From Daejeonella sp. (GTDB lineage Bacteria > Bacteroidota > Bacteroidia > Sphingobacteriales > Sphingobacteriaceae): DNA of 64,000 nt. The position numbers and the translations under genes are program-made. Of this stretch, positions 24,412-33,054 are shown one piece after another (position 1 is the stretch's first letter; every line of letters begins with the position of its first letter). The notes beneath the pieces are model-generated. The model was given only the letters and a program-made list of their open reading frames with translations, was not told the DNA's origin and searched no databases. The DNA lies in NCBI RefSeq assembly GCF_030684675.1, contig NZ_JAUXXZ010000029.1:1-64000 (forward strand), written 5' to 3'.

Positions 24412-27135
24412 ATGTTCAGATCTTTATATTTACTTTATTTACTTTTTTCTTTCTGGATGCTTTCAGGTACGAATGCAATTGCCCAGGGTACATCAAATGA
24501 AGGGACTGATTTCTGGGCTGTTTTTCCTACACATGTTCCCGCCAATCTCAATGGAATCAGGCCATTAGCCAGGTATTCCATATTCATAACGGGTAAGCAG
24601 GCTTCATCCGGAACAGTTACGGTAGGAAGTTCAAGCCAGCGTTTTGATCTGACGGCAGGAAATACAGTTATTGAAGTACCAATAAATCGTGGTGATGCCT
24701 ATATTGATGAGCTTGAAGCAGGTAGGGTACTTACAAACAGGGCGATAAGGGTCCAGGTGGATCCGGGAAAACCCAAAGTAGTAGTTTACGGGCATATTTT
24801 TGCCGGAGCCCGTTCAGCTGCTTCCCTGATATTGCCAAAGGAGGCTTTGGGGCAACAATATTTCAGTCTGAACTATGAGAGCGGCAATACCCCGGATCCC
24901 GGTCAAAATCATATTATACTGATTGCAAGTGAGCCTAATACAAAGATTTTTATCAGACTCAACGGGAATGATCTTATTCCGGGTGGGGTTACCCTTGCCA
25001 ATCCAGGGGATGTATATGAATACCTTTCAAATGTCGATCTGACAGGAGCAAATGTGTTTGTCGATCCCGAAACTTCAGGTTGTAAGCAGTTTGCCATGTT
25101 CTCAGGAACCACAAATTCAGCAATTACAGCTCCTTCCGGATGTATTGGTCGTACTTCATCAGATCCTTTGTATCAGCAGAATTATCCCGTTGACAGTTGG
25201 GGTAAGACCTACGGATTTATCCCTTTCAGTTCAAGGAATCCGGGAGGTAATTTAGCAAGGGGCAGAGGGAATTATGTTCGTATTCTGGCTAAAGAGAATG
25301 GTACAAGGGTTACTTATAACGGTACCCAGGTTGCAAACCTCAATGCCGGGCAATATTACCAAACCCCGGCACCTGTTAATGAGCCTGCTTATATTTCAGC
25401 GAATAATGCAATTGCAGTTGCCCAATATTCTCTCACTCAGGCCTGTGCAGGTGGTGGATTCAGTGATCCGGATATGGTTATTCTGAATCCCATTGAATAT
25501 AATATTAAGAACATCACGGTATATTCCTCAAGTAGAGAAAATATCAGTGAAAATTACGTTAACATTCTTATCAAAACCTCTGCAGCGGCCTCTTTCAGGA
25601 TCAATGGGCGTGCACCCGGCGGAATCTTCACAGCCCTAAGGAATAATCCTGATTACTCTTATCTGCAACTTAACCTGAATCAATATCCCACGCAAATTTT
25701 CAATTTATCGGCTTCCGATGGTTTTAATGCGATTGCCTATGGATTTGGTGATGTAGAGTCCTATGCTTATTCAGCAGGTACAAACCTGGCATCCAGTCAG
25801 TTTATCAGGGCAATTAATAAAATTACACTCGAGGAAATAAACAATGCCTGCACCAGACAGGATCTTGACTTTAAGCTTACCCTGACAGCACCTGCATCAA
25901 GCATAATCTGGCAGCTTGATGTAAATGATCCTCCGGTTACACAGACTAATCCGCAAGCAGTACAGGTTGTAAGGAATGGCATCACATTTTATGAATATTT
26001 ATTCCCAAAGAACCTTGGATATAGTCAACCCGGTCAGAAGTCAATCAAGATCATAGCAAAATACGCTTCACTTGCCGGATGTAATCTTGATGAACAGGAA
26101 ATTGATTATCAGTTCGATGTATTTGATCCGCCTGAAGCATTGTTTACAAACACAAACAACTTCTGTTCGAGTAGTGAAATAAGCTTTACGGATATGAGTA
26201 AGGATAATGGCAATCCTTTAACTTCATGGGAATGGGATTTCGGAGACGGCAACACTTCAATTGACCAGAATCCAAAGCATATTTTCGTGAATCCGGGTTC
26301 TTATAATGTTGTTTTGAGAGTAAGGAATTCAACAAGTTGTGATGCAAAGGAATATACCCGGAATATACTGATTCAGGCAAGTCCGGTTGCCGATTTTTCA
26401 AATACAAGTCCGGGCTGTGATAATGCCGCCATTATATTTACCGATCTATCCAGGGCTGTTCAGGGGAATATTGTAAAAAGGGAGTGGGATTTTGGAGATG
26501 GGACAAAAGTAGAAAACCCCACATCTGCACCAATCAGTCATCAATACACTTCAGGAGGGAAGTTCATGGTTAGTTTGAAGGTTACCAATCAATTTGGATG
26601 TGAGAATGTGCTTACCCGTGAACTGAATATTACTACCCCATTTCTGGAAGCCGGAAAAGATACGATCGTTTTACGCGGGGGGGCAGTACGATTCAATATT
26701 CAGGCTACCGGTACTAATTTAAGGTATAAATGGACTCCCTCTACCGGACTCGATCGCGATGATGTAAGAAATCCAATTGCATCTCCGACAAGTGATACGC
26801 GTTATTATGTAACTATAAGCTCCGACGAAGGTTGTATGCTTCAGGATGATGTTCTGGTAAAAGTACTCGAAATGCCTTTCATCCCAAATACATTTACACC
26901 AAATGGAGATGGAATCAATGAGGTTTGGAAGATTGAATACCTGGATAGTTATCCGGGGGTAAGTGTAAATATTTATAATCGCTTTGGAATTAAAGTGTTT
27001 GGTTCTATTGGATACCTTAAGGCCTGGGATGGTAATTTAAATGGACAATTACTCCCTGTGGGGACCTACTATTATGTCATAGATCCTAAGATCGGGTTAC
27101 CTGTGTTTAAGGGATGGGTTACGGTGATTCGATAG
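24412..27135 (+). CDS. Large secreted PKD-domain protein with type B T9SS sorting domain
   Basis: 907 residues with a signal peptide (FWMLSGTNAIAQ). The N-terminal half, beginning GTDFWAVFPTHV, resembles the IgGFc-binding-protein-like N-terminal domain common in this phylum. Two PKD domains follow with WDFGDGN near 606 and WDFGDGT near 691. The last 85 residues start IPNTFTPNGDGINEVW near 823 and hold VNIYNRFGIKVF and WDGNLNGQLLPVGTYYYVI, the gliding-associated type B C-terminal domain. It should be exported by the type IX secretion system and displayed at or released from the surface. An SD-like AGAGGA precedes the start. A PorP/SprF-like gene follows 188 bp later. Confidence 0.9.
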   Translation: MFRSLYLLYLLFSFWMLSGTNAIAQGTSNEGTDFWAVFPTHVPANLNGIRPLARYSIFITGKQASSGTVTVGSSSQRFDLTAGNTVIEVPINRGDAYIDELEAGRVLTNRAIRVQVDPGKPKVVVYGHIFAGARSAASLILPKEALGQQYFSLNYESGNTPDPGQNHIILIASEPNTKIFIRLNGNDLIPGGVTLANPGDVYEYLSNVDLTGANVFVDPETSGCKQFAMFSGTTNSAITAPSGCIGRTSSDPLYQQNYPVDSWGKTYGFIPFSSRNPGGNLARGRGNYVRILAKENGTRVTYNGTQVANLNAGQYYQTPAPVNEPAYISANNAIAVAQYSLTQACAGGGFSDPDMVILNPIEYNIKNITVYSSSRENISENYVNILIKTSAAASFRINGRAPGGIFTALRNNPDYSYLQLNLNQYPTQIFNLSASDGFNAIAYGFGDVESYAYSAGTNLASSQFIRAINKITLEEINNACTRQDLDFKLTLTAPASSIIWQLDVNDPPVTQTNPQAVQVVRNGITFYEYLFPKNLGYSQPGQKSIKIIAKYASLAGCNLDEQEIDYQFDVFDPPEALFTNTNNFCSSSEISFTDMSKDNGNPLTSWEWDFGDGNTSIDQNPKHIFVNPGSYNVVLRVRNSTSCDAKEYTRNILIQASPVADFSNTSPGCDNAAIIFTDLSRAVQGNIVKREWDFGDGTKVENPTSAPISHQYTSGGKFMVSLKVTNQFGCENVLTRELNITTPFLEAGKDTIVLRGGAVRFNIQATGTNLRYKWTPSTGLDRDDVRNPIASPTSDTRYYVTISSDEGCMLQDDVLVKVLEMPFIPNTFTPNGDGINEVWKIEYLDSYPGVSVNIYNRFGIKVFGSIGYLKAWDGNLNGQLLPVGTYYYVIDPKIGLPVFKGWVTVIR

Positions 27136-27323
27136 GGCCGGAAATTGAGGCGGTTTGTTTTTGAACCAATTTAGTATAATGTTAAAGTAAATAATTATAC
27201 GATTGAAGTTCGACAATGAAAATGATTTTTTAACTTGTTCAAATTATCTTTATGAGTTTTTTGCAGGAGATTAGGTTTTGGAATTATCATAATGATAAGG
27301 TTAACGCTCAAAATAAAGTATTA

Positions 27324-28340
27324 ATGAAAAGAATTGCGGCTTTTTTATTTTCTTTTCTGATTTGCCAGTTTGTGCTTGCTCAGCAAAAGCCTCAGTATAC
27401 TCAGTATGTCATGAATAATTTTATTTTGAATCCTGCAATTGCGGGAATTGAGAATTATGTTGATGTAAAAGCTGGCTATCGTGCACAATGGCAGGGACTT
27501 GATGGTGCACCTGTAACTTCCTATATATCAATTCATGCACCCTTAGGCAAAAACTTTCTATATGGGACATCTACCTCTATGCCACAGGGTGGCGGAAGTA
27601 ATCCTAATAGCCGTAGTTATTTGCAGAATTATATGGCTTCTGAACCCCATCATGGTGTAGGTTTTACTGCTGTTTCTGATAAAGCAGGCCCTATTTCCAG
27701 AACAGATGTTAACCTGAATTATGCCTATCATATTGGAATTACAGAACAGGTGAATGTCTCCGTCGGATTAGCAGCCGGAATTTCAAAGATCTATCTTGAT
27801 CGCTCTGGTCTGGTACTTGAAAACCCAAATGATCAGGCAATCGGAAATGGTAATTATGATAATTTCAAGCCTGATATGAGTGCCGGAATCTGGCTTTACG
27901 GACCCCGTTTTTTTGCCGGAGCCTCAGCACAGCAACTATTAAAAAGTCCAATAGGTTTCAGCGACGATCCGGTGACTTATGATCAGGGAAGAAAGGTGCC
28001 TCATATTTTCGTAACTGCAGGATACAAAGTTTACCTCGGGGATGATTTTGCTGCAATCCCATCTGCCTTATTAAAAATTGTGACGCCGGTTCCTGCTTCA
28101 GTGGATGTAAACTTAAAGCTAGCCTACAAGGATCGCTTTTGGGTTGGTGGCAGTTACCGCAAGGATGATGCATTCGCAGGCATGGCCGGTTTTAATGTAG
28201 GCTCGTTTATGAACATTGGTTATTCTTACGACCTTACTACATCTGGCCTGAACACTGTAAGCAATGGCTCCCATGAAATTGTGCTTGGAATATTTCTAAA
28301 TAACCGGTATAAAGTGAGTTGCCCGCAGAAAAGCTGGTAA
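27324..28340 (+). CDS. PorP/SprF family outer-membrane protein of the type IX system
   Basis: 338 residues from the ATG at 27324, which directly precedes a signal peptide (LICQFVLAQ); the frame extends 24 codons upstream. The first mature residues QQKPQYTQYVMNNFILNPAIAGIENYVDVKAGYRAQW are diagnostic of PorP/SprF, as is the beta-barrel ending NRYKVSC. Such 14-strand barrels partner with type B sorting-domain cargo; SprF is needed for SprB display in Flavobacterium johnsoniae. Adjacency to the 907-residue cargo suggests a dedicated pair. It is convergent with rpoN across a heptamer hairpin. Confidence 0.9.
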   Translation: MKRIAAFLFSFLICQFVLAQQKPQYTQYVMNNFILNPAIAGIENYVDVKAGYRAQWQGLDGAPVTSYISIHAPLGKNFLYGTSTSMPQGGGSNPNSRSYLQNYMASEPHHGVGFTAVSDKAGPISRTDVNLNYAYHIGITEQVNVSVGLAAGISKIYLDRSGLVLENPNDQAIGNGNYDNFKPDMSAGIWLYGPRFFAGASAQQLLKSPIGFSDDPVTYDQGRKVPHIFVTAGYKVYLGDDFAAIPSALLKIVTPVPASVDVNLKLAYKDRFWVGGSYRKDDAFAGMAGFNVGSFMNIGYSYDLTTSGLNTVSNGSHEIVLGIFLNNRYKVSCPQKSW

Positions 28341-28346
28341 CGGTTA

Positions 28347-28426
28347 ATTGAGAGTTGAGAGTGGAGAATGGAGAATGTCCCTTGTCTCAATACTCAATAC
28401 TCAATACTCATATCTCAATACTATTA
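28347..28426. repeat. Inverted heptamer arrays between porP-like gene and rpoN
   Basis: Four 7-nt units (28347-28374, e.g. ATTGAGA, GTTGAGA) are followed after about 10 nt by six 7-nt units (28385-28426, e.g. TCTCAAT, ACTCAAT). TCTCAAT is the exact reverse complement of ATTGAGA. The second array runs into the rpoN stop codon. The transcript of either strand would fold into a long hairpin, possibly terminating both convergent genes. Confidence 0.8.
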
Positions 28427-29896
28427 AAGTTCTTTCCTTAACCTTGCAACCGGAATATTCATTGCTTCGCGGTATTTTGCAACAGTTCGTCTGGCGATGT
28501 TGTAGCCCTTTTCTTTGAGAATTTCAGTTAGTTTTTCATCTGCAAGTGGTCGGCGTTTATCTTCTTTTCCAATACACTCTTCAAGTATCTTTTTTACTTC
28601 CTTGTTGGATACTTCTTCACCACTATCCATTTGAATGGCCTCAGAAAAGAATGATTTTAATAGAAAGGTTCCGAATTCGGTCTGCACATATTTTGAATTA
28701 GCCACCCTTGAAACCGTTGAAATATCCATACCAATACGGTCGGCAATATCTTTTAGGATCATTGGCTTTAAATTCTTGTCATCACCGGTAAGAAAATACT
28801 CGTACTGATAATCCATGATGGCCTTCATTGTTTTTAGCAATGTTTGCTGTCTTTGCTTGATCGCGTCAATAAACCATTTTGCTGAATCCAGTTTTTGTTT
28901 TACAAATTGAACTGCTTCCTTAAGTTTTTTGTCTTTCTCAGCTGTTTTATCATAATGTTCAAACATATCCTGATAAGAGCGGCTTACCCTTAGTTCGGGT
29001 GCATTTTTTGAGTTTAGTGTCAGGAATAATATCCCGTCATTATTACTGATATGAAAATCTGGTATAATCTGCAGCTGCTTTGTAGTTACTGCATTAGAGT
29101 CGCCTGGTTTTGGATTAAGTTTAAGAATTTCATTCACTACTTCTTTTAGCTCTTCAGAGTCCATATTTAATGAACGTTCCAGCTTATCATAGTGTTTTTT
29201 TGTAAACTCATCCAGATAATCCTCCACAACCATTATTGCTTTCTGAATGATAGGATTAGGTTCTTTTTTCTTTAACTGGATAAGTAAACACTCCTGTAAG
29301 TCTCTTGCACCAACTCCTGCCGGATCAAAGGATTGTATCACTTTGAGCATTTCATTAACCTCTTCATCTTCTGCAAATACATTTTGAGAAAATGCGAGAT
29401 CATCCACCAGTGAAGTAACCGGCCTGCGGAGATATCCATCATCATCCAGACTGCCGATTAATTGTTGCCCAATCCTGAAATCCTTATCAGATAGAGGTAA
29501 GAGGTCTAACTGTGCTTGTAAACTTTCGAAAAAGGAGCTCTGAACGGCTATAGGTATCTCTTTGCGATCATCATCATCATCCCCATTCTGCTCATATTTT
29601 GAACCATAATCATTAATGTTATCGTCCTGGAGATAATCATCAACATTAAATTCATCCAAACTTTCCTGCGAATCTTCCTGATTAAAATTATCATCCTCCG
29701 GGTCCCGGTCAGGGTATTCTTCAACAGGCTCATTCATGTTCGCCAGACTTAAATCTTCAAGAGCGGGATTATCTTCCAGTTCTTCTTTAATGCGGGTATC
29801 AAGGGAAACTGTAGGTACCTGCAGTAATTTGATGAACTGAATCTGCTGTGGAGATAGTTTTTGAAGAAGTTTTTGTTGAAGGTTTTGTCTTAACAT
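28424..29896 (-). CDS. rpoN: RNA polymerase sigma-54 factor
   Basis: 490 residues. The N-terminal region I is glutamine-rich (QNLQQKLLQKLSPQQIQFIKLLQ), followed by a strongly acidic region II (about 45-110, many Asp). The core-binding domain (SFFESLQAQL, FDPAGVGARDLQECL) and the DNA-binding domain (MDISTVSRVANSKYVQTEFG) follow. The C-terminal RpoN box ARRTVAKYREAMNIP is nearly perfect. It directs RNA polymerase to -24/-12 promoters with AAA+ activators. No activator gene is next to it. The frame's last codons overlap a heptamer array. Confidence 0.97.
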   Translation of the reverse strand: MLRQNLQQKLLQKLSPQQIQFIKLLQVPTVSLDTRIKEELEDNPALEDLSLANMNEPVEEYPDRDPEDDNFNQEDSQESLDEFNVDDYLQDDNINDYGSKYEQNGDDDDDRKEIPIAVQSSFFESLQAQLDLLPLSDKDFRIGQQLIGSLDDDGYLRRPVTSLVDDLAFSQNVFAEDEEVNEMLKVIQSFDPAGVGARDLQECLLIQLKKKEPNPIIQKAIMVVEDYLDEFTKKHYDKLERSLNMDSEELKEVVNEILKLNPKPGDSNAVTTKQLQIIPDFHISNNDGILFLTLNSKNAPELRVSRSYQDMFEHYDKTAEKDKKLKEAVQFVKQKLDSAKWFIDAIKQRQQTLLKTMKAIMDYQYEYFLTGDDKNLKPMILKDIADRIGMDISTVSRVANSKYVQTEFGTFLLKSFFSEAIQMDSGEEVSNKEVKKILEECIGKEDKRRPLADEKLTEILKEKGYNIARRTVAKYREAMNIPVARLRKEL

Positions 29897-30047
29897 AAGG
29901 TGAATTCTCTGGTAAATTTACATAATTAATGACGGATGAAATAGTCATCCTTAAAATATGTTTGTAACAGAAAGATATACGAGCATAATTTGTATTTGTT
30001 TTTTTAAAAAAATATATAAATTTAAGAAAGGACAAAATCATAAAATT

Positions 30048-30461
30048 ATGGCTATTGTAAAGGAATTTAAGGAGTTCATCTCAAAAGGAAATGTGGTAGA
30101 TCTCGCCGTGGGTGTTATTATCGGAGCTGCATTTGGAAAAATTATCACCTCATTGGTTGATGATGTTTTGATGCCTCCAATAGGTTATCTGTTGGGTGGG
30201 GTTGATTTTGCGGACAAAAAGCTGGTGCTTGTTACTGCAGATGCTGTTAATAAAATAGAAGAAGTTGCAATTCGTTACGGAAATTTCATAAATACTGTTA
30301 TTCAATTTCTGATCGTGTCACTGTGTATATTCGCAGTTATCAAGGCCATTAATACCCTGAAGCGTAAAGAGGAGGCAGTCCCGGCGGCTCCTGCTCCTCC
30401 TGGTGCTGAGGAAGTTCTGTTAGCTGAAATCAGGGATTTGCTGAAAAGTCAGAATAAATAA
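30048..30461 (+). CDS. mscL: Large-conductance mechanosensitive channel
   Basis: 137 residues from the ATG at 30048; upstream open codons lack channel sequence. The N-terminal amphipathic helix (KEFKEFISKGN), pore helix VVDLAVGVIIGAAFGKIITSLVDDVLMPPIG, and second helix FINTVIQFLIVSLCIFAVIKAIN fit MscL. The Pro/Ala linker and C-terminal bundle (EEVLLAEIRDLLK) complete it. It opens as an emergency pore on osmotic downshock. Its stop codon directly abuts the stop of the convergent chaN-like gene. Confidence 0.96.
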   Translation: MAIVKEFKEFISKGNVVDLAVGVIIGAAFGKIITSLVDDVLMPPIGYLLGGVDFADKKLVLVTADAVNKIEEVAIRYGNFINTVIQFLIVSLCIFAVIKAINTLKRKEEAVPAAPAPPGAEEVLLAEIRDLLKSQNK

Positions 30462-31334
30462 TCAATAGGTTCTTTTAAGCCCTGGGTTGGTTATGATGAT
30501 ATAATCACCCAGGTGCGTAAATTTTTGCCAGTCGGGATTGTTGAAGGTACTATCTGAGAAGGATGAAATGTTTGCTATTTTTAGCGAAGGCTTGAGTTTT
30601 ATCACTCTGGCAACAGTGCCAAGTTTTTCATCACTGTGAAAGCGACCTGCAACGTGGAATATTTTATCATTCTTGTGCTTTTTAAGGTATTTGATGATTG
30701 ACCATGCCATACCACTGTCCCATAAGTTCTGAGCTTGGTATATTTCCATATCCGGGACTTTGTGCCCTCCCATGGTCTTTAAGAAATTATCATAGTATTT
30801 TCCTGCAGCAGTATCAATTGGCAAGGATGGCAACCATTTTCTGGCTGTTTTATTCAAAGAATCAAGCCCGGTAAGTCCTTTTCGCGTAACGATATTCACG
30901 TAGCGGTTTGGAGTATTGGCTGCAATAACCTGTATGCCCTGCTCGCGGGAATACTCGATCATAGGTTTATAGTCTGTATAGTTATTCCATGATCTTGCTT
31001 CTTTTATGAAATTCTTCTCACGGATCAGGTTCTGAAGATATTCATTCAAAACCAGCTGCACGTCAGTTTCGAACATTTCCATTGAAAGAGTCTGCTTTTC
31101 TCCATTTTTAAGATGAAGCATCCTTAGAATTTCTATTTCAAGCTGATGCCCTGTTGGATCGTTATGCTCCTCTCCAAAAAAAACGGCATCCTTTTCTGAA
31201 AGAGCACTGATCATCTCTACAAGTGTACAGGTCTTGTTAGCTTTACTGTCATAGATTTTGTAATTCTCAGATTTCAACTGTGATAATGCAGGAAAAGTGA
31301 ATAATACAAAGAAAATAAAGACGTAAAATTTCAT
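30462..31334 (-). CDS. ChaN family protein (haem-binding/iron-regulated type)
   Basis: 290 residues with a signal peptide (FTFPALSQ). Family landmarks are AVFFGEEHNDPTGHQLE, LSMEMFETDVQ, YRPMIEY-like YKPMIEYSREQ and the late IFHVAGRFHSDEKLGTVARV. The original ChaN of Campylobacter binds haem at the outer membrane under iron control; many homologues have no proven role. It lies directly tail-to-tail with mscL, with no bases between the stops. No iron box was recognised upstream. Confidence 0.85.
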   Translation of the reverse strand: MKFYVFIFFVLFTFPALSQLKSENYKIYDSKANKTCTLVEMISALSEKDAVFFGEEHNDPTGHQLEIEILRMLHLKNGEKQTLSMEMFETDVQLVLNEYLQNLIREKNFIKEARSWNNYTDYKPMIEYSREQGIQVIAANTPNRYVNIVTRKGLTGLDSLNKTARKWLPSLPIDTAAGKYYDNFLKTMGGHKVPDMEIYQAQNLWDSGMAWSIIKYLKKHKNDKIFHVAGRFHSDEKLGTVARVIKLKPSLKIANISSFSDSTFNNPDWQKFTHLGDYIIITNPGLKRTY

Positions 31335-31390
31335 ATTTTTGAGCTGTTTCGGGGGATTAATTAAGGGAAGGTAAGGATATTTTAATTCAG

Positions 31391-31424
31391 TTGTTTGAAT
31401 TGTGAAAAATCAACCTTATATTTG
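31391..31424 (+). promoter_or_regulatory. Promoter of the rpmH-rnpA-yidD genes
   Basis: TTGTTTG (31391-31397) and TATATTTG (31417-31424) are 19 nt apart and match the Bacteroidota housekeeping consensus. The start codon of rpmH lies 40 nt downstream. Confidence 0.8.
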
Positions 31425-31463
31425 CACTCCTGTTTTTTAGAGCAAAATATAGATAAATAAGTC

Positions 31464-31622
31464 ATGAAAAGAACATTCCAGCCTTCTCAAAGAAAAAGAA
31501 GAAATAAGCACGGGTTTAGAGAGCGCATGAGCAGTGCAAACGGAAGAAGAGTATTAGCCTCAAGAAGAGCTAAAGGTAGAAAAAGACTATCTGTCTCTGA
31601 CGAGCGTCGCCATAAAGCATAA
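31464..31622 (+). CDS. rpmH: 50S ribosomal protein L34
   Basis: 52 residues beginning [18 protein letters not shown] with the conserved [27 protein letters not shown] segment. Very basic, as expected for the subunit protein near the ribosome exit region. It lies upstream of rnpA with a 77-nt gap, the conserved bacterial order, and behind a strong consensus promoter. Confidence 0.98.
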   Translation: MKRTFQPSQRKRRNKHGFRERMSSANGRRVLASRRAKGRKRLSVSDERRHKA

Positions 31623-31699
31623 TTTTGATTGTGTTTTCGTAGCCTTACGAATTGCGCAGATCAAAATCTGCTTGTAAATCAGGCTAAATAACAGTCAAA

Positions 31700-32104
31700 A
31701 TGTACAGTTTTAAAAAAGAAGAACGGTTATGTAATGTTAAGCTTATAGAAAGGCTTTTTACTGACGGTTCTTCTTTTTTAGTTTATCCCTTTCGCATTGT
31801 TTGGCTTATTAATGTTGCCGATTCTGTACATCCGGTGCAGGTTTTGATCAGTGTCCCGAAAAAGAGATTTAAGCGTGCAGTTGACCGAAACCTGATTAAG
31901 CGTAGAATTCGCGAAGTATATCGCCTTAATAAATCCGAATATCTTTTTCCTTTCCTAAATGAACATTCAACCGGATTGATCTTGGGAATTACCTATATCG
32001 GTAATGAAATTGGAGAATACCCATTCCTGGAGAAGAAGTTTAAAGATGCTTTGAACCGTTTTAAGAAATTATACCTGAACAGCCATGTTGAAAAGGATAG
32101 TTAA
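31700..32104 (+). CDS. rnpA: Ribonuclease P protein component
   Basis: 134 residues with the RnpA pattern: [17 protein letters not shown] at the start, [31 protein letters not shown] carrying the basic RNR-type motif, and a C-terminal helix. It binds the RNase P RNA and pre-tRNA 5' leaders. The yidD gene starts 20 nt before its stop, indicating coupled translation. Confidence 0.96.
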   Translation: MYSFKKEERLCNVKLIERLFTDGSSFLVYPFRIVWLINVADSVHPVQVLISVPKKRFKRAVDRNLIKRRIREVYRLNKSEYLFPFLNEHSTGLILGITYIGNEIGEYPFLEKKFKDALNRFKKLYLNSHVEKDS

Positions 32105-32321
32105 ATCGGTGTTTTCTACATTTTTTCTGTTTTTGATCTGGATTTACCAGAATCTTATTTCACCAATACTTGGAAAGTCATGCCGTTTTACCCCGACCTG
32201 TTCGCATTATGGGATTGAGGCAATACAGAAACATGGGCCTTTTAAGGGTGGTTGGTTAACAATTAAGCGGATCGGCAGATGCCATCCCTGGGGCGGGCAT
32301 GGTCACGATCCGGTCCCATGA
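32085..32321 (+). CDS. yidD: Membrane protein insertion efficiency factor YidD
   Basis: 78 residues. The motif [52 protein letters not shown] is the full YidD signature with its paired cysteines. It assists YidC-dependent membrane insertion. It overlaps rnpA by 20 nt in the standard rpmH-rnpA-yidD order; yidC itself is not in the window. Confidence 0.95.
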   Translation: MLKRIVKSVFSTFFLFLIWIYQNLISPILGKSCRFTPTCSHYGIEAIQKHGPFKGGWLTIKRIGRCHPWGGHGHDPVP

Positions 32322-32358
32322 GTTTTTTCTTTATCGATAATTTCGCTCCTTTGCATCT

Positions 32359-33054
32359 ATGAATGATCAACTAATTTTACTTCTTGAAACTGCTACAAGC
32401 AGTTGTTCAGTGGCCTTGAGTGAAAATGGGAAAATCATTTCTGTCAAAGAAGCTAATGAACGTAATATCCATGCCAGCCACATCACGCTATTCATAGAAG
32501 AGTTGATGGTCAATACAGGTAAAAAATATTCTGATCTGAAAGCCGTTGCAGTGAGTAAGGGGCCGGGATCATACACAGGTCTTAGGATAGGGGTCTCAAC
32601 AGCAAAAGGGCTTTGTTATGCCCTCGATATTCCTTTATTGGGAATAAATACTCTCGAAGCCATGGCATCCGGTCTGTTGTCCCAAAACGATATTCTTGAT
32701 TCAGATTTACTAATCCCGATGATCGATGCCAGAAGAATGGAGGTCTATACAGGTATTTTTCAGAAGGATCTTCAATTAATTGAACCGGTGAGCGCAAAGA
32801 TTGTGGATATATCTTCTTTGGATCAGTTTAAAAGCAAAAAGCTTGTATTGTTTGGGGATGGTGCCAGTAAGTTTAAGGAATTATTTTCGGATCAAAATAA
32901 TATCAGATTCATTGATTTTACAAATTCAGCAAAAGATCTCAACTTTTTAGCCTGCAGAAAGTTCAGTAATGGTGAAACTGAGAATGTAGCTTATTTTGAG
33001 CCTTTTTATTTAAAGGACTTTCTGCTTACGAAATCTACAAAGAGTAACGATTAA
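32359..33054 (+). CDS. tsaB: tRNA threonylcarbamoyladenosine biosynthesis protein TsaB
   Basis: 231 residues of the ASKHA-type fold. LLLETATSSCSVALSENG at the N-terminus, NIHASHITLFIEELM, and the AVSKGPGSYTGLRIGVSTAKGLCYALDIPLLGINTLEA block are diagnostic. It acts with TsaC, TsaD and TsaE in forming t6A at tRNA position 37. Its TAA overlaps that of the convergent DUF5723 gene in a shared TTAA. Confidence 0.96.
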   Translation: MNDQLILLLETATSSCSVALSENGKIISVKEANERNIHASHITLFIEELMVNTGKKYSDLKAVAVSKGPGSYTGLRIGVSTAKGLCYALDIPLLGINTLEAMASGLLSQNDILDSDLLIPMIDARRMEVYTGIFQKDLQLIEPVSAKIVDISSLDQFKSKKLVLFGDGASKFKELFSDQNNIRFIDFTNSAKDLNFLACRKFSNGETENVAYFEPFYLKDFLLTKSTKSND

